Assembly: GCF_900236475.1 (NCBI RefSeq)
Contig: NZ_LT963352.1
Span: 6,986,001-7,050,000 of the forward strand
DNA length: 64,000 bases
Direction: 5' to 3'
Origin: Streptomyces chartreusis NRRL 3882
GTDB taxonomy: Bacteria > Actinomycetota > Actinomycetes > Streptomycetales > Streptomycetaceae
Shown here: piece by piece, positions 8,000 through 17,025 of the stretch
How positions within the stretch are numbered: the stretch's first letter is position 1
Layout of the letters: the number at the start of each line of letters is the position of its first letter
The notes under the pieces: generated by a model
Database searches by the model: none
What the model was told of the DNA's origin: nothing
Seen by the model: only the letters and a program-made list of their open reading frames with translations
Program-made: the position numbers and the translations under genes

Positions 8000-9325
8000 A
8001 TGAACCAGCGGCGCTCGCGCCGACCCGCACCGCGGCCCCCGGAGGGCACCCCGGCCCCGGCGGAGCTGGCCAGAATGGCACGCTCAGGTCTGGCCGACGC
8101 GGCCCGCGTCGCCCGCTGGGCCGACACCGAGCTGGGCCCCGGCCGGGGCAGTGCCACCGCCGACGGCAAGGCCACCCTCTCCGCAGCGACCGCCGAACGG
8201 GCCGCCCGCGAGCTGGGCCTGACCCCGGATCAGGTCAGAGCCGACTGGGACACCGCCCGGCTCGCCGGTCTCGTCGAGGTGCACGGCGACAGCGCCCGCC
8301 CCGGCTGGCGGCTGCGCGCCTGGGACCGCGACGACAGTGCCGTCCTGCGCGGCTGGGTCGCCCTCTTCGACGCCTGGTCGCTCGCCTATCCGGAACCCGA
8401 GGATCACGAGCCCGCCGCCGTCGCCGAGGTCGTCTCGGCCATGCCGCAGGCGCTGTCCTTCCTCCAGCTGTCCGCCGGCCCCGTCCCCGTGGAGCAGCTC
8501 CTCGATCTCCTGGAGCAGCGCGTCACCGAGCTGCGCACCGCACGCTGCGAGATCCCCTACGGCCCGCAGCCCGAGCCGCCGGCCGACCCGGAGCCCACCG
8601 ACGCCCCGCTCGCCCCGCTCCTCGACTGGGCCCTGCGCGCCCTCGCCTCCGTCGGCGCCCTCACCTACGGCGACGGCCAGGCCACGCTCACCCCGCTCGG
8701 CAGCTGGGCCGTCTGGGTCAAGCTGGAGCAGATCTGCGTCGCCGCGCAGAGCCCCGCCGGGAACATCGAGCAGGCCGCCGAGGACATGCTCCGCGGCTGC
8801 GCCCAGCTGCGCCCGAACGCGGCCCGCGCCGAGTACCGCGCCTGGCTCGCCGCCCGCCCCGTCGGCAGCGCCGTCACCGAACTCCTCGGCGCCGCCCGCG
8901 GGGAGGACGCCCTGCTGCGCGGCCTCGCCTTCGAGGCGCTGCGCGTGGTCGGCGCCCCGGCGGAGCCGGACGTCCGCGCCGTGCTGGACGAGCCGACGCT
9001 GAGGCCGTACGCGCTGCTGTGGCTGGCCGAGCACGACGGGGCCGACCCGGAGGACGCCCACGAGGTCCTCACCCGGGAGGAGGCGACCTGGCTGTGGGTG
9101 GACACCGCAGCCGCCGTCGCCGACCACGGTGAGGCCCCGCTGCTCGTCCGCCACCTGGAGTCCGCCGTGCAGCCGACCATCCCGATGCTGCTGGACGAGG
9201 TGCGCGCCGTGGGCCACCCGCGGACCGTGCAGGTCCTGGTCGCCCTCGCCGCGGCGCATCCCGACCCGGCCCTGGCCAAGGCCGTACGCCGGGCCGCCTT
9301 CCAGGTGCACACCGGCGGCAGCTAG
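8000..9325 (+). CDS. Conserved hypothetical protein with winged-helix-like and HEAT-like regions
   Basis: A roughly 441-aa conserved actinobacterial protein of unknown function. The N-terminus (MNQRRSRRPAPRPPEG) is basic and Pro-rich. A helical domain follows, with repeated short segments resembling winged-helix modules (for example TLSAATAERAARELGLTPDQV then a LTYGDGQATLTPLGSWAVWV turn). The C-terminal ~150 residues are Leu/Ala-rich helices resembling HEAT repeats (VRHLESAVQPTIPMLLDEV). No catalytic motif was found. ATG 8000 was chosen over upstream in-frame starts because codon usage before it looks non-coding. The short gap (16 bp) to the convergent VOC gene leaves no room for more than a small hairpin. 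Confidence 0.75.
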   Translation: MNQRRSRRPAPRPPEGTPAPAELARMARSGLADAARVARWADTELGPGRGSATADGKATLSAATAERAARELGLTPDQVRADWDTARLAGLVEVHGDSARPGWRLRAWDRDDSAVLRGWVALFDAWSLAYPEPEDHEPAAVAEVVSAMPQALSFLQLSAGPVPVEQLLDLLEQRVTELRTARCEIPYGPQPEPPADPEPTDAPLAPLLDWALRALASVGALTYGDGQATLTPLGSWAVWVKLEQICVAAQSPAGNIEQAAEDMLRGCAQLRPNAARAEYRAWLAARPVGSAVTELLGAARGEDALLRGLAFEALRVVGAPAEPDVRAVLDEPTLRPYALLWLAEHDGADPEDAHEVLTREEATWLWVDTAAAVADHGEAPLLVRHLESAVQPTIPMLLDEVRAVGHPRTVQVLVALAAAHPDPALAKAVRRAAFQVHTGGS

Positions 9326-9341
9326 GGACCCGGCCGGGCCG

Positions 9342-9755
9342 TCACCCGGCCGTCTCCGGCGCGTACGTCCCGAAGCTCCACACATTGCCCTCGAGGTCCC
9401 GGGCCATGTAGTCCCGTGAGCCGTAGTCCTGGTCCGTCGGGGGCATCAGGATCTCCGCGCCGTGGTCCACGGCGCGGCGGTGGTGCGCGTCCACGTCGTC
9501 CACGACGACGTACACCCCGGTCGTGCCCGCGTCCTTCATCGCCTTGTCGAAGACGCTGCCCGTGCCCTTGCTGCCGATCATCACCGCGCCGTTGCCCTGC
9601 ACCAGCTCGGCGTGCATCACCGCGCCGTCCTCGCCCTCGAACACCGACAGCTCCGTGAAGCCGAAGGCCCCCGTGAGCTGCCGGATCGCCGCCTTCGCGT
9701 CGGCGTACAGCAGCGTCGGGTAGATGCTCGGACGCCCGCCGGACGTGTCTGCCAT
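9342..9755 (-). CDS. VOC (glyoxalase/bleomycin-resistance) family protein
   Basis: A 137-aa protein of the vicinal-oxygen-chelate superfamily. It shows the YPTLLYADAKAAIRQLTGAFGF opening, a central MHAELVQGNGAVMIG strand and the C-terminal DYMARDLEGNVWSFGTY typical of the PhnB/YycE-like subgroup. The family includes isomerases, dioxygenases and antibiotic-binding proteins; this member cannot be assigned further. ATG 9755 (MADTSGGRPSIYP) is preferred to an upstream in-frame start at 9875 because the extra 40 residues are unlike the family and would cross the divergent promoter region. Confidence 0.88.
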   Translation of the reverse strand: MADTSGGRPSIYPTLLYADAKAAIRQLTGAFGFTELSVFEGEDGAVMHAELVQGNGAVMIGSKGTGSVFDKAMKDAGTTGVYVVVDDVDAHHRRAVDHGAEILMPPTDQDYGSRDYMARDLEGNVWSFGTYAPETAG

Positions 9756-9860
9756 ACCGACCACTCCCTTCTGCTGCCCAGTCTGGCACCCACCACTGAC
9801 ACCGACCCGGCGAGACCAACCGAACACCCGCACGCAGAAAAAGTGGTTGCACCGCCCCGT

Positions 9861-9866
9861 TAGACT
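9861..9866 (+). promoter_or_regulatory. Candidate -10 box (TAGACT) for leader ORF and ABC-F gene
   Basis: TAGACT matches the favoured Streptomyces -10 hexamer. Transcription would start about 7 nt downstream, at or next to the ATG of the 7-codon ORF at 9874, giving a leaderless transcript. No good -35 lies at 17-18 nt spacing; an A5 tract (9838-9842) and a TTGCAC (9847-9852, spacing only 8) are nearby. Confidence 0.45.
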
Positions 9867-9873
9867 GTCCCCC

Positions 9874-9897
9874 ATGGCCTTTCTCCTCGCGCATTAG
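9874..9897 (+). CDS. Putative 7-aa leader peptide (MAFLLAH) upstream of ABC-F gene
   Basis: ATG GCC TTT CTC CTC GCG CAT TAG encodes MAFLLAH, 58 nt before the start of the ABC-F gene. It begins about where transcription should start from the TAGACT box, so it could be translated as a leaderless mRNA. Short leader ORFs controlling ABC-F and other antibiotic-resistance genes by ribosome stalling are well known in Gram-positive bacteria and Streptomyces. That this one is translated and regulatory is an inference from position, size and the hairpins that follow. Confidence 0.45.
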   Translation: MAFLLAH

Positions 9898-9930
9898 ACG
9901 GCGGGAACGTCCTCAGCCGCCCATCCCGCC
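9897..9930 (+). promoter_or_regulatory. Mutually exclusive hairpins, candidate attenuator
   Basis: GACG (9897-9900) can pair with CGTC (9908-9911), or GGCGGGA (9900-9906) can pair with TCCCGCC (9924-9930); the two stems share bases, so only one can form. The leader ORF stop codon ends at 9897, so a ribosome stalled there would cover the 5' arm. The ABC-F ribosome site (GGAG, 9945-9948) lies just downstream. An attenuation role is inferred. Confidence 0.4.
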
Positions 9931-9955
9931 CCCGTATCCGCCCTGGAGTCTGTCC

Positions 9956-11533
<1,578 letters not shown>

Positions 11534-11554
<21 letters not shown>

Positions 11555-11620
11555 TCGAATACGTGATCAACGGCGTATGGATCATTCGGCCTAGCGGTGA
11601 TCCATCATCTGTGTGAGATC
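11534..11620 (+). repeat. Cluster of six GATC sites upstream of gbn
   Basis: GATC occurs at 11534, 11553, 11565, 11580, 11599 and 11617, six times in 87 bp, with a seventh at 11846 just before an alternative start of the Gbn gene. In DNA with about 72% GC roughly one GATC per 400 bp is expected by chance. The S. coelicolor homologue of the downstream gene, Gbn (SCO1839), is a nucleoid-associated protein reported to recognise GATC, so this is a plausible autoregulatory or high-affinity binding site. Confidence 0.6.
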
Positions 11621-11652
11621 TCCTCGTACCGAGGTGTGTCCTACATCGATTT

Positions 11653-11688
11653 CGCGGCCGAGCCCCGATTCTTCCGGGCTCGGCCGCG
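11653..11688 (+). terminator. Strong hairpin terminator after the ABC-F gene
   Basis: CGCGGCCGAGCCC (11653-11665) and GGGCTCGGCCGCG (11676-11688) form a perfect 13-bp stem with a 10-nt loop, about 100 bp after the ABC-F stop codon, followed by a mildly T-rich stretch. The rest of the 11555-11888 gap holds the GATC cluster and a CGGAATTCCG palindrome at 11749-11758 but no further gene I can support. Confidence 0.7.
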
Positions 11689-11888
11689 ACGCCTTTCTGA
11701 CCTGGCGTTTCCCGGGGGAATCCGTTCGGCCGTACGGACGCCACACTTCGGAATTCCGTATTCCGTTTGTGGGGACGCGCTCCCGTCGTCACAACCTTGT
11801 CTCACGGACCTTGCCGAATGGGTGGCCATCAAGGCCCGGAGGGGTGATCATGAGGAGACCAGAGCGCACTTCCCATGAGGAGGCACGG

Positions 11889-12107
11889 GTGGCCGAGACT
11901 CTGAAGAAGGGCAGCCGGGTGACCGGCGCCGCGCGCGACAAGCTCGCGGCAGACCTGAAGAAGAAGTACGACGCCGGTGCGAGCATCCGGGCGTTGGCCG
12001 AGGAGACCGGCCGCTCGTATGGCTTCGTGCACCGCATGCTCAGTGAGTCGGGCGTCACGCTGCGAGGGCGTGGCGGGGCGACGCGGGGCAAGAAGGCCAC
12101 GGCCTGA
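11889..12107 (+). CDS. gbn: Gbn-like small HTH nucleoid-associated protein
   Basis: A 72-aa basic protein whose centre reads YDAGASIRALAEETGRSYGFVHRMLSE, a helix-turn-helix with an ASIRALAEETGRS recognition segment, followed by a Gly/Arg/Lys-rich tail (GRGGATRGKKATA). It matches the sequence type I know for SCO1839 (Gbn), a Streptomyces nucleoid-associated protein that binds GATC and affects morphogenesis and antibiotic timing. GTG 11889 is chosen because AGGAGG lies 5-6 nt upstream and it gives the expected length; an alternative ATG at 11850, also with a GGAGGGG site, would add 13 residues. The upstream region carries an unusual GATC cluster, suggesting autoregulation. Confidence 0.85.
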   Translation: MAETLKKGSRVTGAARDKLAADLKKKYDAGASIRALAEETGRSYGFVHRMLSESGVTLRGRGGATRGKKATA

Positions 12108-12215
12108 TCCCCGGGTGGCCCCTCGGCTTCGATGGTGGCCACCCGGTCGGTCGGCTGATCGGCCGGGTGGTTACTGTGCAGTCACTTAGCTGACCGCACA
12201 CATCGGAGGCGTCCC

Positions 12216-13019
12216 ATGGCTTCGCCCGACAAGGACCTCGTTCCCGTACTCGACAAGGACGGCGTACGGCTCACCGTCGACGACGCGATCGCCACGGTGA
12301 CGCTGACCAACCCGGCCAAGCGCAACGCGCAGAGCCCCGCTCTGTGGCGGGCGCTGACCGAGGCCGGGCGGCAGCTGCCGGGCTCCGTCCGCGTCGTGGT
12401 GCTGCGGGCCGAGGGCAAGTCCTTCTCGGCCGGTCTCGACCGGCAGGCGTTCACGCCCGAGGGCTTCGACGGGGAACCGTCGTTCATCGACCTCGCGCGT
12501 GGCAGCGACGCCGAGCTGGACGCGACCATCGCCGAGTACCAGGAGGCGTTCACCTGGTGGCGGCGCAGCGACATCGTCTCCGTCGCCGCCGTCCAGGGGC
12601 ATGCCATCGGGGCGGGCTTCCAGCTCGCCCTCGCCTGCGATCTGCGCGTCGTCGCGGACGACGTGCAGTTCGCCATGCGCGAGACCAGCCTCGGACTCGT
12701 GCCCGACCTGACGGGCACGCACCCGCTGGTGGGACTCGTCGGATACGCCCGCGCGCTGGAGATCTGCGTGACCGGGCGCTTCGTCACGGCCGAGGAGGCC
12801 GTGAACACCGGGCTGGCCAATGTGGCCGTGCCCGTCGGCCAACTCGACGACACGGTCCGCGACCTCGCATCGGCCGTGCTCGCCGCGCCCCGCGACGCGG
12901 TCATCGAGACCAAGGCACTGCTGCGCGGCGCGCAGGACCGCACCTACGAGGACCAGCGCGGCGCGGAACGCCAGGCCCAGGCCCGACGCCTGCGGGACCT
13001 CGCCGGCGTCGGGGACTGA
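12216..13019 (+). CDS. Enoyl-CoA hydratase/isomerase (crotonase) family protein
   Basis: A 267-aa crotonase-fold protein with an excellent ribosome site (GGAGG 9 nt before ATG). The CoA-binding and oxyanion segments SFSAGLDRQAF and VQGHAIGAGFQLALACDLRVVADD are present, followed by FAMRETSLGLVPDLTGTHPLVGLVG. In classical enoyl-CoA hydratase two glutamates catalyse hydration: one in the GGGCEL segment and one in the FGQPE segment. Here the first position appears to be Gln (GAGFQL), while the second is kept (MRETSLGL). It may therefore be an isomerase, a hydrolase or a hydratase of altered chemistry. It stands alone, with no adjacent beta-oxidation genes. Confidence 0.88.
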   Translation: MASPDKDLVPVLDKDGVRLTVDDAIATVTLTNPAKRNAQSPALWRALTEAGRQLPGSVRVVVLRAEGKSFSAGLDRQAFTPEGFDGEPSFIDLARGSDAELDATIAEYQEAFTWWRRSDIVSVAAVQGHAIGAGFQLALACDLRVVADDVQFAMRETSLGLVPDLTGTHPLVGLVGYARALEICVTGRFVTAEEAVNTGLANVAVPVGQLDDTVRDLASAVLAAPRDAVIETKALLRGAQDRTYEDQRGAERQAQARRLRDLAGVGD

Positions 13020-13084
13020 ACCGGCCGGATCAGGGGATGGCCAGGGGAGTTGCCGCCGGCTGCGCGATGCCCCGCTGCCGCCCC

Positions 13085-13801
13085 TCAGCCGATCCCGCTC
13101 ACCAGGACCGCCACCGTCGGGTGGTCCGCCAGTGACGTCCGCACTGCTGTGCGGACGCCTCGCGCCACGTCCCGGGCCCGGTGGTCCTCGCGCACCGCGA
13201 GTTCGATCCGGATGTGACGGTGCGCCAGCGCGGCGTCCCCCGGGAGCTCCTCGATGTGCACGGGGTGGCCCAGCGCGCCGGTCAGCCGGAGCACGCCCGG
13301 GACCTTCAGCGCGGCGGCGGCGACGCGACCCTCGTCGTCGCCCCCGGCCTGCGCGGCGGGCGGCGGCTCGGGGAGCGGCGCGGCGGGCCCGGGCGGTTCC
13401 GTCTCCTCGTCCAGCAGGCCGGTCACGCGCAGATCCACCTCCGTCACCGTCAGACCGAGCCGCTGCGTCGCGGCCGTCGCCAGCGTCGCCCGCAGCAGGG
13501 ACGCCGTCGTCGGGAGCGGCTGCGAGGCCGTGGCGGCGAACTGAGCCGTCACCCGCAGCGGTCCGGGCGGCAGACCGCTCGGCGGGGCCGGCACGGCCGG
13601 GCTCCCGGTGTCCGCCGGATCGGCGAGCGCGACACGGAGCGCGTCGAGGCGCACACCCGGAGCGTCCCCCGCCGCGTGCCGTAGCACCGCCTCGGCCGCC
13701 CGCTCGGCGATCCACGCGCCGTCCCGCGCGTCACCCAGCGGCAGGAGCCTGCCGAGGCCCAGCTGATGTCTCACTGCCTGCGTCCACCGGTCGGCCGTCA
13801 T
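13085..13801 (-). CDS. Nucleopolyhedrovirus P10-like family protein (function unknown)
   Basis: A 238-aa protein annotated in Streptomyces under the unhelpful name nucleopolyhedrovirus P10 family; I see no real link to viruses. It has an N-terminal MTADRWTQAVRHQLGLGRLLPLGD helix, a Pro/Glu-rich middle (EETEPPGPAAPLPEPPP) and a C-terminal VAVREDH-type beta/alpha segment (RHIRIELAVREDHRARDVARGV) that resembles Asp23-type modules. It is divergent from, and immediately next to, the Asp23/AmaP cluster starting at 13889, so it likely belongs to the same envelope or stress module. ATG 13801 is preferred over an in-frame start at 13840. Confidence 0.7.
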   Translation of the reverse strand: MTADRWTQAVRHQLGLGRLLPLGDARDGAWIAERAAEAVLRHAAGDAPGVRLDALRVALADPADTGSPAVPAPPSGLPPGPLRVTAQFAATASQPLPTTASLLRATLATAATQRLGLTVTEVDLRVTGLLDEETEPPGPAAPLPEPPPAAQAGGDDEGRVAAAALKVPGVLRLTGALGHPVHIEELPGDAALAHRHIRIELAVREDHRARDVARGVRTAVRTSLADHPTVAVLVSGIG

Positions 13802-13888
13802 TCCTCCAGCCTGCCGTATCAGAGGCGCGTATCCACGCAACCGTGCTTACGGTGGTCGAAGGACGACGACCGAAAAGGACGTACGGCG

Positions 13889-14362
13889 ATGACTGACATG
13901 ACCGAGAACCGGGGCGGGGAGACCGAAACGTCGGCGGCGCGCAGGAGTCCGCTGGCCAAGCGCGGCGGGGGAGACCCCGGATCCCGCGGGCGGACGACCA
14001 TCGCCGACGGCGTCGTGGAGAAGATCGCCGGACTCGCCGCACGCGACGTGGACGGCGTGCACGCCATGGGCAGCGGCCTGTCGCGCACCTTCGGAGCCGT
14101 GCGCGACCGCGTGCCCGGCGGCGCGAAGTCGGTGACGCGCGGTGTGAAGGCCGAGGTCGGCGAGGTGCAGGCCGCCCTCGACCTGGAGATCGTGGTCGTC
14201 TACGGCGTGGCGATCGCCGATGTGGCCCGGGACGTACGGGAGAACGTCATCACCGCCGTCGAGCGGATGACGGGCCTTGAGGTCGTCGAGGTCAACATCG
14301 CGGTGAGCGACGTGAAGCTGCCGGACGAGGAGGAAGAGGAACCGGAGCGCCGGATCCAGTGA
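13889..14362 (+). CDS. Asp23/Gls24 family envelope stress protein
   Basis: A 157-aa Asp23 (alkaline shock protein, DUF322) family protein. The core begins TTIADGVVEKIAGLAARDVDGVHAMG and ends VIYGVAIADVARDVRENVI-like (here VVVYGVAIADVARDVRENV) then LEVVEVNIAVSDVKLPDEEEE. In Firmicutes Asp23 is a soluble protein tethered to the membrane by AmaP; an AmaP homologue is encoded four genes downstream. This is the first gene of a five-gene run in the same direction with overlapping stops and starts. It has an acidic tail (DEEEEEPERRIQ). Confidence 0.9.
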   Translation: MTDMTENRGGETETSAARRSPLAKRGGGDPGSRGRTTIADGVVEKIAGLAARDVDGVHAMGSGLSRTFGAVRDRVPGGAKSVTRGVKAEVGEVQAALDLEIVVVYGVAIADVARDVRENVITAVERMTGLEVVEVNIAVSDVKLPDEEEEEPERRIQ

Positions 14363-14408
14363 GGCACCTGCCACCGAGCGCAGCGACAGAGAAGCTGAGG
14401 AGCGCAGC

Positions 14409-14591
14409 ATGAGCATGGCCGTCGTCGGCATGATCGCCGGCATGGCACTGGCATTCGCCGGGTATTTCGGCGGATTCGGCGCCTTCCTGCTGGTGGCGGC
14501 GCTGGGCGCCGTCGGCCTTGTCGTCGGCCGGTTCCTGGAGGGGGACATGGACTTCGGCGACTTCTTCCGTTCCCGTGAACGGCGGCGGTGA
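14409..14591 (+). CDS. DUF2273 small membrane protein
   Basis: A 60-aa protein with two closely spaced hydrophobic helices (residues about 3-42) and a charged tail (EGDMDFGDFFRSRERRR), matching the DUF2273 family that travels with Asp23 genes. AGGAG lies upstream of the ATG. Its stop overlaps the start of the next gene in GTGA. A membrane-scaffold role with the Asp23 proteins is an inference from conserved neighbourhood. Confidence 0.88.
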   Translation: MSMAVVGMIAGMALAFAGYFGGFGAFLLVAALGAVGLVVGRFLEGDMDFGDFFRSRERRR

Positions 14592-14968
14592 CGACCGTGA
14601 GCGCGGGGGCCGGTGAGCTCGACAGACCCCTGACCGTCGTCCCGCCGGGCGAGCGGGGTGCCACCCGGATCGCCGACCGGGTCGTCGCGAAGATCGCCTC
14701 GCAGGCGGCCCGCGAGGCCGTCGGGCCGCTCCCGCCCGGCGCCGCCCGGCCGTCCGCCACCGTCGCGGTCCACCACGAGATCGCGCACGTCCGGGTCCAC
14801 GTCGAACTCGACTACCCCTGCGACGTCGGCGCGCGCTGCCGCCAGGTGCGTCGCCGAGTCGTCGAGCGGGTGGGAGCCTTGGTGGGAATGCAGGTGCCGG
14901 AGGTCGTCCAGGTGGAGCGGCTGCACCTGGCCGTCGGGACCGGCACGCCACAGGGGAGGACGCGATGA
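14588..14968 (+). CDS. Asp23-like protein (second copy)
   Basis: A 126-aa protein with the same module as the first Asp23 gene but shorter: GATRIADRVVAKIASQAAREAVG, then VAVHHEIAHVRVHVELDYPCDVGARCRQVRRRVVERVGALVGMQVPEVVQVERLHL. The start is GTG, overlapping the DUF2273 stop by 4 bp, and its stop overlaps the next gene by 4 bp. It probably pairs with the first Asp23 protein in a membrane-tethered complex. Confidence 0.8.
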   Translation: MTTVSAGAGELDRPLTVVPPGERGATRIADRVVAKIASQAAREAVGPLPPGAARPSATVAVHHEIAHVRVHVELDYPCDVGARCRQVRRRVVERVGALVGMQVPEVVQVERLHLAVGTGTPQGRTR

Positions 14969-15660
14969 GCGAACCCCGCGGCACCGAACCGCCCGAGCCC
15001 GAGGCCACCACACAGCGGCTGCCCGTCGTCGAGAAGTCGCAGACCGGCACCGGCGACGACCGGTCCGCGCCGGCGGCCGGCAACGGAACGCCGCCCGTAC
15101 CCGAGAGCGACGGCGGCCGCGAAGGCCGCTTCTGGTCGGCACGCCGCGTCCCGGCGGGCATCGTCGCCCTGCTGCTCCTGGGACTTGCCGGACTGTTCCT
15201 CTACGACATCGTGTCCGTGCGCGCCGACCGGCCCGTCATGAGCTGGCGCCGGGAGCTCGCCCGGCAACTCGCCGGACGGCCCCTCGACGACACCTGGGTG
15301 CTCGTCGGGGCCGGGGTCGCCGCCGCCCTCGGGCTCTGGCTGCTGGTCCTGGCGGCCACGCCCGGCCTGCGGCACGTGCTCCCGATGCGGCGTACGCACG
15401 CCGACGTACGCGCCGGACTGGACCGGGACGCCGCCGCGACCGCGTTGCGCGACCGGGCCATGGAGGTGGCCGGCGTGCAGTCGGTGCGGGTGCGGGTGCG
15501 CCGGAGGCGGGCGGACGCCCGCGCCGTGTCGCACTTCCGTGAACTGGACGAAGTGCGAACCGACTTGGACGCCGTGCTCACCGACGCGATCCGCGGACTG
15601 GGACTCTCCCGGCCACCCTCGCTGTCGGTGCGCGTCCGGCGGCCCGGCAGGAAGGAGTGA
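14965..15660 (+). CDS. DUF6286 domain-containing membrane protein
   Basis: A 231-aa protein with a disordered acidic N-terminus (residues 1-60), a first membrane helix (VPAGIVALLLLGLAGLFLYD, about 66-85), an extracytoplasmic loop containing PVMSWRRELARQLAGRPLDD, a second helix (VLVGAGVAAALGLWLLVLAA) and a cytosolic C-terminal domain ending RPPSLSVRVRRPGRKE. This layout fits the DUF6286 family found in actinobacterial Asp23 clusters. It overlaps both neighbours by 4 bp. Confidence 0.8.
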   Translation: MSEPRGTEPPEPEATTQRLPVVEKSQTGTGDDRSAPAAGNGTPPVPESDGGREGRFWSARRVPAGIVALLLLGLAGLFLYDIVSVRADRPVMSWRRELARQLAGRPLDDTWVLVGAGVAAALGLWLLVLAATPGLRHVLPMRRTHADVRAGLDRDAAATALRDRAMEVAGVQSVRVRVRRRRADARAVSHFRELDEVRTDLDAVLTDAIRGLGLSRPPSLSVRVRRPGRKE

Positions 15661-16244
15661 CAGCGATGCTCAGGGTCGTCAACCGCGTGTTCCTGGGGCT
15701 CGTCGGCCTCGTCCTGCTGGTGCTGGGCGGCTCGGTACTGGCCGTCGGCCTCGGCGCTCCGGCGCCCTCGTGGTGGATCCACGACAGCCGCCACGACGTG
15801 CTGCTGAGCGACGCCGAGCGCACCCGCTGGCGGGACAGCGGCTGGTGGTGGCCGACCGTCATCGCCGTACTCGCCGTTCTGTTGCTGCTCGCCCTGTGGT
15901 GGCTGGTCGCGGTGCTCCGCCGGCGCCGCCTCGCCGAGGTCCTCGTGGACACCGGCGACGGCGAGGGCGCCCTGCTGCGCGGCCGGGCCCTGGAGAACGT
16001 CCTCACCCAGGAGGCGGCGCAGATCGACGGCGTCGACCGGGCCCACGCCCACTTGACGGGCCGCCGCAGCGCCCCCGAGGCCCGGGTGCGGCTCGCACTG
16101 GAACCGCACGTGGACCCGGGAACGGCCCTGCACGACCTGACGACCGACGCCCTGACCCACGCCAGGACATCGGCGGGCCTCGCGTCACTGCCGGCGGAGG
16201 TACGGCTGCGGGGTGTCAAGCACGGTGCGGAGAGGGTGAGCTGA
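15657..16244 (+). CDS. amaP: Alkaline shock response membrane anchor protein AmaP
   Basis: A 195-aa membrane protein with two helices (residues about 8-32 and 62-85) separated by a short loop, then a cytosolic Arg-rich domain (RRRRLAEVLVDTGDGEG, AAQIDGVDRAHAHLTG). AmaP anchors Asp23 at the membrane in Staphylococcus; homologues in Streptomyces sit in the same cluster order as here. GTG 15657 overlaps the previous stop in GTGA and is preferred to ATG 15666. The gene ends 20 bp before a convergent SDR gene. Confidence 0.82.
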   Translation: MTAMLRVVNRVFLGLVGLVLLVLGGSVLAVGLGAPAPSWWIHDSRHDVLLSDAERTRWRDSGWWWPTVIAVLAVLLLLALWWLVAVLRRRRLAEVLVDTGDGEGALLRGRALENVLTQEAAQIDGVDRAHAHLTGRRSAPEARVRLALEPHVDPGTALHDLTTDALTHARTSAGLASLPAEVRLRGVKHGAERVS

Positions 16245-16264
16245 CCCGCGGACGGAAGCGGCGC

Positions 16265-17020
16265 TCAGAACCCGTGCCGTGCTCCGCCGTCCACCGGCAC
16301 CATGACCCCGGTCAGATAAGAAGCCGCCGGAGACAGCAGGAACGCCGCCACCCGCCCGAACTCCTCGGGCGATCCGTACCGCCGCAGCGGAATGCGCGAC
16401 TCCGACGCCGCCCTGGTCGCCTCGGGGTCCGCCGACAGCGCGTCCAGCTCGCGCACGCGATCCGTGTCGATGCGCCCGGGCAGCACACCTACCACCCGGA
16501 CTCCCCGCGGCCCCAGTTCGTCGGACAGCGACTTGGCGAATCCGGCCAGCCCCGGCCGCAGCCCGTTCGAGATCGTCAGCCCCGGAATCGGTTCGTACAC
16601 CGACCCGGACAGCACGAACCCGATGACACCCCCGGCCTCCAGCTCGGCCGACGCGGCGCGAGCCAACCGGACCGCTCCCAGGAACACCGACTCGAACGCC
16701 GTCTGCCACTGCTCGTCCGAGTTGTCGGCGACGAACCCGGCCGGCGGGCCGCCCACGCTGACGAGGACGCCGTCGAAGCGGCCGAAGTGCTCCCGCGCGG
16801 CCCCGATCAGCCGGGCCGGCGCTTCGGGGTCGGCGTTGTCGACGGCCACCCCGACCGCGTTCGGGCCCAGCGCGGCCGCCGCGTCGGCGACGCTCTTCTC
16901 GTCCCGCCCCGAGACGACCACCTTCGCCCCGTCCGCGACGAGCTCGCGCGCGGAGGCGTTGCCGAGGCCGCGGGTGGCCCCGGTGACGATGTACACCCGG
17001 TCCTTCAGTCCAAGATCCAT
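16265..17020 (-). CDS. SDR family oxidoreductase with atypical active site
   Basis: A 251-aa short-chain dehydrogenase/reductase. The Rossmann cofactor loop VTGATRGLGNASARELV and the C-terminal ASYLTGVMVPVDGG are canonical. However, the catalytic YxxxK is not present: after SGSVYEPIPG the expected Tyr-Lys region reads LTISNGLRPGLAGFAKSL, so the Tyr and Lys positions appear to be Ser/Asn and Arg. A known SDR subgroup has this replacement; its chemistry is unclear. It starts 5 bp after the GH15 gene stop and is the last gene of a minus-strand operon that begins with the symporter at 21355. ATG 17020 is well placed. Confidence 0.88.
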   Translation of the reverse strand: MDLGLKDRVYIVTGATRGLGNASARELVADGAKVVVSGRDEKSVADAAAALGPNAVGVAVDNADPEAPARLIGAAREHFGRFDGVLVSVGGPPAGFVADNSDEQWQTAFESVFLGAVRLARAASAELEAGGVIGFVLSGSVYEPIPGLTISNGLRPGLAGFAKSLSDELGPRGVRVVGVLPGRIDTDRVRELDALSADPEATRAASESRIPLRRYGSPEEFGRVAAFLLSPAASYLTGVMVPVDGGARHGF

Positions 17021-17025
17021 GGCCC

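Noticed and set aside
9838..9866. Full WhiB7-type promoter before the ABC-F gene
   Set aside because: An A-tract and TTGCAC are present, but TTGCAC is only 8 nt from the -10, so the standard 17-nt spacing is not met; left as a suggestion only.
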